From positions 282,177 through 346,176 of the forward strand of contig SUZI01000002.1 in NCBI GenBank assembly GCA_015060005.1: a stretch of 64,000 bases of DNA. Reading direction: 5' to 3'. The stretch is from Rikenellaceae bacterium. GTDB lineage: Bacteria; Bacteroidota; Bacteroidia; Bacteroidales; Rikenellaceae. Made by a program: the position numbers and the translations under genes. The notes under the pieces are model-generated. The model was not told the origin of the DNA. It saw only the letters and a program-made list of their open reading frames with translations, and searched no databases. Positions 1 to 7,851 of this stretch are shown one piece after another; within the stretch, counting starts at the first letter, position 1; the number at the start of each line of letters is the position of its first letter.

Positions 1-1094
1 TGTCAGATTATAAACTAAAGATAGGAATTACTCAGGGCGACACCAATGGTATAGGCTGGGAGGTCATCCTCCGCACGTTGGGCGACAGTCGTATTGTGGA
101 GCTTTTCACCCCTGTGGTCTATGGCTCACAGTCGGTCGCGAAGCACTATGCTGCCACCCTTGATGAGGAGTGTGGTCGTGTTCAGTTCAATGTCGTGGGC
201 TCGGCACGTGAGGCACGTCGTGGTAAGGTCAATCTTGTGGAGTGTGGCACGCCGTCTGTCGTTAAGGCGGGCGAGCCTGCGAAGGAGGCTGGTGCTGCGG
301 CTGTCGAGGCTTTGGAGCGAGCTATTGTCGATTTGCAGGAGGGCGAGTTGGCGGCTCTGGTTACCGCTCCGATAGATAAGGAGATGGCACAGGGCGAGCA
401 CTTCGCCTTTACGGGACATACCGAGTTTGTCGCTGCACACGCCGAGGGCGAGCCTATGATGATTATGTGTAGCGAACGTCTGCGTGTAGGTTTGCAGACC
501 ATCCATATACCGGTGGCAGATGTTGCAAAGTCGCTCTCCAAGGAGAAGATTGTCGCTTCGCTCAACACGCTACGTCATACGTTGAAGCAGGACTTCGGTA
601 TTGTCGAGCCGCGTATCGCTGTCTTGGCGTTGAATCCTCACGCTGGCGAGGGTGGTATGCTCGGCACGGAGGAGCAGGAGATTATCCAGCCGGCTATTGT
701 CGAGGCTTTTGAGTCAGGTGTGCTGGCTTTCGGACCATTCCCTGCCGATGGGTTGTTTGCGAGTGGTGCTTATGCCAAGTACGATGCTGTCCTTGCTATG
801 TACCACGACCAGGGGCTCACCCCCTTCAAGACTCTCTCACCCGATGGTGTTAACTTCACTGCGGGCTTGAGTGTTGTACGCACCTCACCCGACCACGGCA
901 CAGCGTTCGACATTGCGGGTAAGGCTAAGGCTGATGCTCAGTCTATGCGTAATGCGATATATGCTGCGATAGATATTGTCCGCAACCGTGAGGCGTGGGA
1001 GCGATGGAATGCCAAGCCGCTGCAACATTTCGAGCGTGAGAAGGGTAGAGATGTCTCGGTCAAGGATTTGAAACTCCCCGAGGTTGAGGAGTAA
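1..1094 (+). CDS. pdxA: 4-hydroxythreonine-4-phosphate dehydrogenase (5' end lacks one base)
   Basis: PdxA oxidises 4-phosphohydroxy-L-threonine in the DXP-dependent pyridoxal 5'-phosphate pathway. The window opens on TG followed by an in-frame reading MSDYKLKIGITQGDTNGIG, so the ATG almost certainly begins one base before the window and the full protein is about 364 aa, the usual family length. The first in-frame TTG, at 78, is internal and encodes Leu27. Expected metal-binding histidines are present in TGHTEF (about H140), NPHAGEGG (about H214) and MYHDQGL (about H269). It lies about 210 bp upstream of thrS and is probably a separate unit. Identification is firm. Confidence 0.96.
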   Translation, partial: SDYKLKIGITQGDTNGIGWEVILRTLGDSRIVELFTPVVYGSQSVAKHYAATLDEECGRVQFNVVGSAREARRGKVNLVECGTPSVVKAGEPAKEAGAAAVEALERAIVDLQEGELAALVTAPIDKEMAQGEHFAFTGHTEFVAAHAEGEPMMIMCSERLRVGLQTIHIPVADVAKSLSKEKIVASLNTLRHTLKQDFGIVEPRIAVLALNPHAGEGGMLGTEEQEIIQPAIVEAFESGVLAFGPFPADGLFASGAYAKYDAVLAMYHDQGLTPFKTLSPDGVNFTAGLSVVRTSPDHGTAFDIAGKAKADAQSMRNAIYAAIDIVRNREAWERWNAKPLQHFEREKGRDVSVKDLKLPEVEE

Positions 1095-1140
1095 CGAACT
1101 AAAAACGAAAAACTGAAATGTAAAAAGTTTTTTATTGCGA

Positions 1141-1218
1141 CTTTAATAACCCTTAGTAGCCTTTAGTAGCCCTTTATTTTAGCTATTAGAAAATTTTGAA
1201 TTTTGAATTTTGAATTAA
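1141..1218. repeat. short intergenic repeats: CTTTAGTAGCC-type run and TTTTGAAT tandem
   Basis: From 1141 to about 1176 the 10-11-mer CTTTAGTAGCC/CTTTAATAACC is iterated three to four times. A related run occurs at 5609-5650 behind the cytidylyltransferase gene. From about 1189 to 1218 the 8-mer TTTTGAAT is repeated three times. Both lie between pdxA and thrS. No coding potential is seen and the function is unknown. Confidence 0.6.
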
Positions 1219-1303
1219 TTTTCCGGAGGAAAATCCCCGTATTCCGTCTCGTAATTGTGGAAGCGAGGATGACCTCAAAACATAAAAAACTATTAAAACA
1301 ACT

Positions 1304-3250
1304 ATGATTAAGATTTCCTTTCCCGATGGCAGTGTAAGAGAGTTTGCCAAGGGAACAACGGCTTACCAAGTAGCAGAGAGTATCAGCCCTCGTTTAGCTG
1401 CCGACTCACTTGCTGCAGGTGTAAACGGCACGACCGTTGATTTGAATCGTGCCATTGAGGAGGATGCCTCAATTAAGTTTTATAAGTGGGATGACGCCGA
1501 GGGCAAGCACGCCTTCTGGCACACCTCTTCTCACCTATTGGCAGAGGCTTTGGAGTCTCTCTATCCGGGTATTAAGTTCGGTATCGGACCCGCTATCGAC
1601 AATGGTTTCTACTACGACGTAGACTCTCCTGTTGCTATCACCGAGTCTGACATCCCTAAGATTGAGAACAAGATGATGGAGCTTGCCCGCCAGAAGGAGG
1701 AGCTCATCCGCACCGAGGTATCCAAGGAGGAGGCGTTGAAGACCTTCACCGAGAAGCAGGATCAGTATAAGGTGGAGCTCATCCAGGATTTGGAGGATGG
1801 CACCATCTCATTCTATACCAACGGTAACTTCACCGACTTGTGTCGTGGACCACACATCCCTAACACGGGTGTCATCAAGGCAGTGAAGCTCACCTCTGTT
1901 GCCGGTGCTTATTGGCGTGGTAACGAGAAGAACAAGATGCTTACCCGTATCTATGGCGTATCGTTCCCCAAGAAGTCTATGCTCGACGAGTATTTAGCTA
2001 TGTTGGAGGAGGCAAAGAAGCGTGATCACCGTAAGTTGGGTAAGGACTTGGAGCTCTTTATGTTCTCGCAGCGTGTAGGTCAGGGCTTGCCTATGTGGTT
2101 GCCAAAGGGTGCCGAGCTGCGTGATCGTCTCGAGCGTTTCTTGCGTCAGATTCAGAAGGAGTATGGCTACTTGCAGGTCATCACCCCACATATCGGTAAC
2201 AAGGATTTGTATGTTACCTCGGGCCACTATGCCAAGTATGGTAAGGACTCGTTCCAGCCTATCCACACCCCATTCGAGGGCGAGGAGTATCTCTTGAAGC
2301 CTATGAACTGTCCTCACCACTGTGAGATTTTCCGTTCTAAGCCACGCTCATATAAGGATCTGCCTGTTCGTCTGGCAGAGTTTGGTACTGTTTATCGTTA
2401 CGAGCAGTCGGGTGAGTTGCACGGCTTGACACGTGTACGTAGCTTTACACAGGATGATGCTCACCTCTTCGTGCGTCCCGACCAGCTGTTGGAGGAGTTC
2501 GAGAAGGTTATCGACATTGTGCTCTATATCTTCCGCACGTTGAAGTTCGACAACTATACCGCTCAGATTTCGTTGCGTGATCCCGAGAACAGGGAGAAGT
2601 ATATCGGTACTGACGAGAATTGGGAGAAGGCAGAGTCTGCTATCATCCAGGCTTGCCAGGAGAAGGGACTCAATACCACTGTTGAGCTTGGCGAGGCAGC
2701 GTTCTACGGTCCAAAGCTCGACTTTATGGTCAAGGATGCTCTGGGACGTAGCTGGCAGCTGGGTACTATCCAGGTAGACTATAACCTTCCTGAGCGTTTC
2801 GACCTCACATATAAGGGTGCTGACGATAAGCTCCACCGCCCAATTATGATTCACCGTGCCCCATTCGGCTCTATGGAGCGTTTCGTTGCGGTGTTGCTGG
2901 AGCACACTGCTGGTAAGTTCCCATTGTGGCTCACCCCTGACCAGGCTGTTGTCCTGCCTATCTCGGAGAAGTACAACGACTATGCACAGCAGGTGGCACG
3001 CGAGCTCTCGCGTAAGGATGTACGTGTCCAGGTTGACGAGCGTAACGAGAAGATTGGACGTAAGATTCGCGACAACGAGCTCAAGCGTATCCCATTCCTG
3101 CTCATCGTCGGTGAGAAGGAGGAGGCTGAGGGCAAGGTCTCTGTTCGTGTTCAGGGCGAGGGCGACAAGGGCTCAATGACTATCGCCGAGTTTGCCGAGC
3201 ACGTAGCCGCTAAGGTCCAGGCTGAGATTGATGCAAATAAGATGGAGTAA
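1304..3250 (+). CDS. thrS: threonyl-tRNA synthetase
   Basis: Class II aminoacyl-tRNA synthetase that charges tRNA-Thr in the cytoplasm. The 648 aa are the usual length. Order: TGS domain (about 1-62), editing domain with HxxxH (H73, H77), class II core, and C-terminal anticodon-binding domain (about 545-640). Zinc ligands that select threonine over valine are visible as C336 (MNCPHHC), H387 (DDAHLF) and H517 ([12 protein letters not shown], also motif 3). The ATG start gives [10 protein letters not shown], a typical TGS beginning. infC follows after 34 bp, a common pairing. Confidence 0.98.
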   Translation: MIKISFPDGSVREFAKGTTAYQVAESISPRLAADSLAAGVNGTTVDLNRAIEEDASIKFYKWDDAEGKHAFWHTSSHLLAEALESLYPGIKFGIGPAIDNGFYYDVDSPVAITESDIPKIENKMMELARQKEELIRTEVSKEEALKTFTEKQDQYKVELIQDLEDGTISFYTNGNFTDLCRGPHIPNTGVIKAVKLTSVAGAYWRGNEKNKMLTRIYGVSFPKKSMLDEYLAMLEEAKKRDHRKLGKDLELFMFSQRVGQGLPMWLPKGAELRDRLERFLRQIQKEYGYLQVITPHIGNKDLYVTSGHYAKYGKDSFQPIHTPFEGEEYLLKPMNCPHHCEIFRSKPRSYKDLPVRLAEFGTVYRYEQSGELHGLTRVRSFTQDDAHLFVRPDQLLEEFEKVIDIVLYIFRTLKFDNYTAQISLRDPENREKYIGTDENWEKAESAIIQACQEKGLNTTVELGEAAFYGPKLDFMVKDALGRSWQLGTIQVDYNLPERFDLTYKGADDKLHRPIMIHRAPFGSMERFVAVLLEHTAGKFPLWLTPDQAVVLPISEKYNDYAQQVARELSRKDVRVQVDERNEKIGRKIRDNELKRIPFLLIVGEKEEAEGKVSVRVQGEGDKGSMTIAEFAEHVAAKVQAEIDANKME

Positions 3251-3284
3251 CATCCACTAAATAATTAACTTAAACTTTATTAAT

Positions 3285-3887
3285 TTGGCAATTACACAAA
3301 AACCATTTCCTCCACGTCCAATGGGTGGAGGAAACCGACCTCCACAGCAGGGTGCTCGTGGCAGACAAGAGAAGGACAACCCCAACCGTATCAACGACGA
3401 GATTACGGCACCTATGGTCCGTTTGGTAGGCGAGAATGTCGAGCCTAACCTTGTGGTACCTATCCGTAAGGCGTTGGAGATGGCAGATGAGATGGAGCTC
3501 GACCTTATCGAGATTTCGCCTAAGGCGGAACCCCCTGTGTGTCGCATTGCCGACTATCAGAAGTTCCTCTACCAGCAGAAGCGTAAGGCGAAGGAGATTA
3601 AGGCTAAGCAGGTTAAGGTTGTCATCAAGGAGATTCGTTTCGGACCTCAGACCGACGACCACGACTACAACTTCAAGCTCAAGCACGCCGAGAACTTCAT
3701 CAAGGAGGGAGCCAAGGTCAAGGCATCGGTCTTCTTCCGTGGCCGTTCTATCGTCTTCAAGGAGCAGGGTGAGATTTTGCTCTTGCGTTTTGCTACCGAT
3801 TTGGAGGAGATAGCTAAGGTAGAGCTTATGCCTAAGCTCGATGGCAAGAAGATGAATATGATTCTTGCACCTAAGGGCAAGAAGTAG
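3285..3887 (+). CDS. infC: translation initiation factor IF-3, non-AUG start
   Basis: IF-3 binds the 30S subunit and proofreads start codon and initiator tRNA choice. The product has a Pro/Gly/Gln-rich N-terminal extension (about 1-30), the N domain ([19 protein letters not shown] onward), a linker rich in Lys, and the C domain ending MILAPKGKK. No in-frame ATG lies near the N-terminus. The likely start is TTG at 3285, but in-frame ATT codons at 3279 and 3291 are alternatives. A rare start is notable because infC in E. coli uses AUU for autoregulation. The expected next genes rpmI and rplT are absent here. Confidence 0.93.
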   Translation: MAITQKPFPPRPMGGGNRPPQQGARGRQEKDNPNRINDEITAPMVRLVGENVEPNLVVPIRKALEMADEMELDLIEISPKAEPPVCRIADYQKFLYQQKRKAKEIKAKQVKVVIKEIRFGPQTDDHDYNFKLKHAENFIKEGAKVKASVFFRGRSIVFKEQGEILLLRFATDLEEIAKVELMPKLDGKKMNMILAPKGKK

Positions 3888-3954
3888 TTTTTGGTGCTCA
3901 TAAGCAATCTGTGAGCGGGGGCCGAGCTTTGTCGGTTTCCGCTTTCGGGTTGCG

Positions 3955-3962
3955 TATTTTTG
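3955..3962 (+). promoter_or_regulatory. putative -7 box (TATTTTTG)
   Basis: Matches the Bacteroidota -7 consensus TAnnTTTG, 36 bp upstream of the ATG at 3999. A TTTG at 3928-3931 is slightly too far away (23 bp) to be a convincing -33 element. Confidence 0.4.
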
Positions 3963-3998
3963 TAGCACCTCTTGTTGTGTTATTATTTTCCCGAGCCT

Positions 3999-4832
3999 AT
4001 GAGAGCAATCACTATTTTCTCCAAGTTCAAAGCCACGGTTCTGATGTTACTCACCCTGTGGGTTGGCAGCATCACTGTTGGGGGCTTGGTCTATGAGCAC
4101 TCCGATGTGGATATCCTCTCGGCAGATATTTTCACTGCCGGCGGTATGGTCTACACCTTCAACAATATCTTACCGACGCTTGCGGCACTTGGTATGACGC
4201 TTCTCTTTGCGGCTATTGTTGTGCATCCGCACTGTCGTGTTTTGCGACGCAGTGCTCTTATGTTGTTGCTTCTGGCTTTTTATGAGCTTGCGACTACGTG
4301 TATCGACCTTCCCGCTTATTGGGACAGCTACTATACGCTCCACATCGATATGTACGACATCACCGTCTGGACCGATGTGGCTGTTGCCACACTCGCTTTA
4401 GTCTGCTTTGTCGTCTTCACCGCTAAGCTCAGGTGTCTCTTCCTCACTATCCTGGCATTCTTCTTCTCTGTTTTCAGCCTTGTAGGAGTTATCTATATGC
4501 TGATGATGACTGTTCTGCCACTCGTTAGTGATTCGTTCTGGGATGATTTCATCACCTCTTCGGACTACCTTTCTGTCTATAATATCATCAATATGATGGT
4601 TACTTTGGGTATGCTCTCTATGACCATCTACTACTTCCTGCTCCCATCGGCTGTGCGTCGTCTGGCTGAGCCGACAGGTGGTGTGCAGGGGGCAGCTTCA
4701 GCATCGGGCTCCGATGATGCTACAGCCTCTGCCTCTTCGGAGGGTGTAGAGTCAACTACTTCGGATGTGCCTGTTGTTCCCGCTATGCCCGAGACTCCCA
4801 AGTTCCCACCTACCCTTGAAAACAAAGAGTAA
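3999..4832 (+). CDS. multi-pass membrane protein of unknown function
   Basis: Not recognised. About 277 aa from the ATG at 3999; an in-frame TTG at 3972 would add nine unlikely residues. Five to six hydrophobic segments are visible, including about residues 8-27, 55-75, 84-102, 125-145, 148-172 and 195-215. They are followed by a low-complexity Ser/Ala/Asp-rich tail (about 225-277) with Pro-rich end, probably cytoplasmic or disordered. It sits 111 bp after infC and 9 bp before the cytidylyltransferase gene, so those two are probably co-transcribed. Confidence 0.7.
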   Translation: MRAITIFSKFKATVLMLLTLWVGSITVGGLVYEHSDVDILSADIFTAGGMVYTFNNILPTLAALGMTLLFAAIVVHPHCRVLRRSALMLLLLAFYELATTCIDLPAYWDSYYTLHIDMYDITVWTDVAVATLALVCFVVFTAKLRCLFLTILAFFFSVFSLVGVIYMLMMTVLPLVSDSFWDDFITSSDYLSVYNIINMMVTLGMLSMTIYYFLLPSAVRRLAEPTGGVQGAASASGSDDATASASSEGVESTTSDVPVVPAMPETPKFPPTLENKE

Positions 4833-4841
4833 AATCGTAAG

Positions 4842-5495
4842 ATGAAGACCGTAGCATTTATCCCCATCCGCCTCAATAGCGAGCGTGTCGAGGGCAAGAA
4901 TCTCCGCCTGTTGGGTGGCAAGCCTCTGCTCTGCTACCTGGCAGAGAGCCTCGTTGCTGCTAAGGGTATCGACGAGGTCTATGTCTATTGCAGCGATGAG
5001 CGTGTTAGGGAGTTCCTTCCCGAAGGTGTCCGTTTCCTGAAGCGTGATAAGAGCCTCGATAGCAACACAACTCTCGGTCGCGATATCTACGATGCCTTCA
5101 CACGAGAGGTCGCTGCCGACATCTATCTGTTGGCACACACCACCTCACCTTTCATCCGCACCTCTACTATCGAGCAGGCTGTCGCTAAGGTGCAGCACGA
5201 GGGCTATGACTCAGCTTTCACTGCCGAGAAGATACAGACTTTTGCGTGGTGGCAGGGCAAGCCTCTTAACTATGAGCTCACGCATGTGCCACGCACCCAG
5301 GATTTGGAACCTCTGTTCGTTGAGACGTCTGCACTCTTTGTCTTTCGTTCCGATGTGTGGCGTGAACACCACCGCCGCATAGGGTTCAACCCCTGTATCA
5401 TCGCTACGGATCGCATCGAGAGCCAGGATATCGACAATGAGGACGACTTCCGCCTTGCAGAGGCTATCGTCGCCGCCGGGTTACATACAAAGTGA
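4842..5495 (+). CDS. cytidylyltransferase family protein (NeuA/KdsB-like)
   Basis: Belongs to the family that activates acidic sugars such as neuraminate or pseudaminate as CMP-sugars from CTP. The N-terminus IPIRLNSERVEGKNLRLLGG (about 7-26) corresponds to the family's nucleotide-binding loop, usually IPARxGSKxxxxKN. LAHTTSPFIR (about 98-107) matches the conserved ATSPL region. 217 aa is normal for a stand-alone enzyme. No sugar synthase, epimerase or glycosyltransferase genes flank it, so the substrate cannot be told from context. Confidence 0.82.
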   Translation: MKTVAFIPIRLNSERVEGKNLRLLGGKPLLCYLAESLVAAKGIDEVYVYCSDERVREFLPEGVRFLKRDKSLDSNTTLGRDIYDAFTREVAADIYLLAHTTSPFIRTSTIEQAVAKVQHEGYDSAFTAEKIQTFAWWQGKPLNYELTHVPRTQDLEPLFVETSALFVFRSDVWREHHRRIGFNPCIIATDRIESQDIDNEDDFRLAEAIVAAGLHTK

Positions 5496-5514
5496 AAACT
5501 GAAAGGTGAAAGTT

Positions 5515-5600
5515 GTGAGTAAGCGAGGGTAGAGTCAGGCTTGCTTGAACTATGCCGAGCGAGAGCAACTAAGGGAAGACTTTTAGGTCTTTCCAAATCT
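5515..5600 (+). repeat. dispersed repeat, family 2 (GAGTAAGCGAG element with hairpin)
   Basis: About 54 bases are nearly identical to the reverse complement of 52107-52200: GAGTAAGCGAG, then a CTTGAACTATGCCGAGCGAG block and GGGAAGA. Both copies end in a hairpin closed by GGGAAGA/TCTTTCC, but here the inner pairs are C-G (GAC/GTC, 5573-5580 with 5587-5594), whereas the other copy has AAT/ATT. It lies 20 bp behind the cytidylyltransferase stop. Confidence 0.75.
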
Positions 5601-5608
5601 CCGCCGTA

Positions 5609-5650
5609 GACTTTAGTATCCTTTAATAACCCTTAATAACCTTTAACTCC
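5609..5650. repeat. CTTTAATAACC-type short tandem run
   Basis: Three to four iterations of a CTTTAATAACC/CTTTAGTATCC 10-11-mer, similar to 1141-1176. It directly follows the family 2 repeat. Confidence 0.55.
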
Positions 5651-5664
5651 TCCAACTCCCACAC

Positions 5665-5702
5665 AAAAACACTACGGGTAACCAATTTGGTTACCCGTAG
5701 TG
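5665..5702 (-). terminator. intrinsic terminator for the yitT transcript
   Basis: A perfect 15-bp inverted repeat (CACTACGGGTAACCA and its complement, 5670-5702) with a 3-nt centre. Read on the minus strand, the stem is followed by TTTTTGTG, so it terminates the minus-strand YitT gene. It may also stop read-through from the plus strand. Confidence 0.88.
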
Positions 5703-5754
5703 CTATATAAAAGGTCAATTACTAATTACTCTTTTCTCATTCCTCATTGCGAAG

Positions 5755-6663
5755 CTAAATCTTCGCCAACGCCTCAAATCCCTGACCGTATACGCCCATT
5801 ACTGAGCCCATCGAGATAAATGCGTTAGGGTCATATTTGCGTGCTGTCTTGAGTATCATCGATGCGTCGCGTTTACGACATACCACCATCACTATCTTAC
5901 TTGGCTCTTTGGTGTACCATCCTGTGCCATCAAGCACTGTTGCACCGCGGTGAGCCTCTGTTATTATGGCGTCAGCTATCTGCTCGTAGTGTTTGCTGAT
6001 GATAAATATCTGACTCGACTGCTGGCTGCCCGACTGTATGAGGTCTACTGTGTAGCCAAATACGCCCACCATAATATATCCGTATATTATCATCGCTATA
6101 CCGTCTGCCACGTTGTTAGCGATAAATATTGAGCTGCCGATGATGAAGAAGTCGCTCGAGATAACAATTCTACCGTAACTTATTGTGCGATATTTGTTTA
6201 TTATCATCGCCACGATGTCTGTTCCACCTGTCGAGCCACCCTGCGAGAAGCACAGCACCACACCTATACCTGCCATCACCGCACCGAGTATTACCAGCAG
6301 TAGCGAGTTGGCGTCAATTCCTTCGGTATACTCCACGAGTATGTTATCCGGTATGAGCCACTTACACAAGTCCATCGCTATTGACAGCACTATGATACAG
6401 TATACGGTCTTTATTCCGAACTTCCAGCCTATTATGAAACCTGCTATCAGCAGCAGTGTTGCATTTATTATGAATACAAATGTACCGATAGATATCATTG
6501 GGAAGAAGTGGTTCATCAACATCGACAAACCTGTTGCACCGCCACCCATACCTCCGGCAGGCATAATACACGCTACCCAACCCAATGCGTAGCACGACAT
6601 ACCGATAGCCATCAGCAGATACTCCTTCAAGCCGATAGCCAACTTTCTAACTGTACTGTTCAT
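5755..6663 (-). CDS. YitT family membrane protein (DUF161/DUF2179)
   Basis: Integral membrane protein of 302 aa whose biochemical role is not established for the family. Five to six transmembrane segments fill about residues 15-205, including the glycine-rich stretch MPAGGMGGGATGLS (about 34-47) and FSQGGSTGGTD (about 139-149), both typical of YitT proteins. The C-terminal soluble DUF2179 domain (about 215-300) contains a VVCRKRD core. It lies 44 bp downstream of the radical SAM gene on the same strand, so they are probably co-transcribed, ending at the hairpin at 5665-5702. Confidence 0.9.
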   Translation of the reverse strand: MNSTVRKLAIGLKEYLLMAIGMSCYALGWVACIMPAGGMGGGATGLSMLMNHFFPMISIGTFVFIINATLLLIAGFIIGWKFGIKTVYCIIVLSIAMDLCKWLIPDNILVEYTEGIDANSLLLVILGAVMAGIGVVLCFSQGGSTGGTDIVAMIINKYRTISYGRIVISSDFFIIGSSIFIANNVADGIAMIIYGYIMVGVFGYTVDLIQSGSQQSSQIFIISKHYEQIADAIITEAHRGATVLDGTGWYTKEPSKIVMVVCRKRDASMILKTARKYDPNAFISMGSVMGVYGQGFEALAKI

Positions 6664-6707
6664 AACCCAAGTAACTTATAATTTGTAATCTATTTCCTGC
6701 GTTTTGC

Positions 6708-7700
6708 TTACTTTTTCGTAGTAAAATCAAAATTCGGGTGCAAATATATAAAAATATCTCCTTGATGTACACCTTTTTGCTCCAATCTTTTATCGAGCAT
6801 TGCTAAAAGTTGTTCGTTACGTACCAATCCCCACCCTTTGGTGTGGTGAAAACGTGGTGGGCACTCGCCAGCGAAACGCTCTACGACAATGTCGGGACGC
6901 AGTCGTCGCAGTATCTCGGTGAATAATTCGATATACTCCTCTATGCTCCAGAAGCGAAATCTCTCGGGATGGGCGTCCCACTCTGCGGCGAGGGGTGTCC
7001 CTTTGAATAGTTGCAGCTGGTGAAACTTTATCGTTGTCAGCGGCAGCGAATTTATTACCTCGGTCTGCTCTATGAGCATTGCGTCGCTCTCGTCGGGCAG
7101 TCCGAGTATGAAGTGTGCTCCGCAGTGTATGCCTCTCTCGGCTGTGAGCTCCACCGCTCGGCGTGCTGTTGCGAAGTCGTGCCCTCGGTTTATGCGTTGG
7201 AGTGTTGTGTCGTAGACCGATTCTATGCCATACTCTATTGCGACATATTTCTGCTTGGCTATCTCGGCGAAGTAATCCAACTTCTGCTCATCTACGCAGT
7301 CGGGACGTGTGCCGACAACTATTCCTGCTATGCTTGGGTGTGCAAGAGCCTCGTCGTAACACCTTTTCAGTTGCTCTAATGGGGCGTATGTGTTTGAGTA
7401 TGATTGGAAGTAAGCCAAGTAATGCTCAGCTTCGCGGTATCGGCGTGTGTGAAACTCTATTCCCTCGTTTATCTGCTCTGTTATACTTTTGTGGCTCTGG
7501 CAGTACGAGGGTGTGAAGGCGGCATTGTCGCAGAATGTGCAGCCTCCTGTCGAGATTTTCCCATCACGATTTGGGCAGGTGAATCCTGCATTTATCGTAA
7601 CTTTCTGCATCCGCCTGCCAAATGTTCGGCGGAAGTATGCTGCATAGCTGTTGAAGCGGCGTGCGTCGCCCCACGGATATAACTCTGCCATAGCTTCCAA
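6708..7700 (-). CDS. TIGR01212 family radical SAM protein (YhcC-like)
   Basis: Radical SAM enzyme of 330 aa related to E. coli YhcC and the Elp3-like group. The iron-sulfur cluster motif is visible as TCPNRDGKISTGGCTFCDN (about 40-58), with the long spacer between the first and second cysteines that marks this family. IEYGIESVYDTTLQRINRGH (about 135-154) carries the conserved TIM-barrel strand. The reaction is not established. The ATG at 7700 fits a -7 box at 7717-7724. Confidence 0.9.
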   Translation of the reverse strand: MEAMAELYPWGDARRFNSYAAYFRRTFGRRMQKVTINAGFTCPNRDGKISTGGCTFCDNAAFTPSYCQSHKSITEQINEGIEFHTRRYREAEHYLAYFQSYSNTYAPLEQLKRCYDEALAHPSIAGIVVGTRPDCVDEQKLDYFAEIAKQKYVAIEYGIESVYDTTLQRINRGHDFATARRAVELTAERGIHCGAHFILGLPDESDAMLIEQTEVINSLPLTTIKFHQLQLFKGTPLAAEWDAHPERFRFWSIEEYIELFTEILRRLRPDIVVERFAGECPPRFHHTKGWGLVRNEQLLAMLDKRLEQKGVHQGDIFIYLHPNFDFTTKK

Positions 7701-7716
7701 CGATTAAACAGATATG

Positions 7717-7724
7717 CAAAAGTA
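7717..7724 (-). promoter_or_regulatory. -7 box TACTTTTG for the yhcC-like gene
   Basis: A TAnnTTTG match on the minus strand 16 bp upstream of the ATG at 7700. No well-spaced -33 TTTG was found. Confidence 0.5.
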
Positions 7725-7778
7725 GATAAGTTTCTACAAAAAATCGCCTTCCGAGCCAAAATTCTCACAAATGATTAC

Positions 7779-7786
7779 TAACTTTG
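7779..7786 (+). promoter_or_regulatory. -7 box TAACTTTG for priA
   Basis: A TAnnTTTG match 65 bp upstream of the priA ATG, in the divergent gap with the radical SAM gene. A small hairpin (GGAG/CTCC near 7794-7807) lies in the predicted leader. Confidence 0.5.
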
Positions 7787-7851
7787 ACCTTTGGAGCGGT
7801 TACTCCGCCCTATACCATATATATAATATAGATAACTAATTATTGCCTCTG

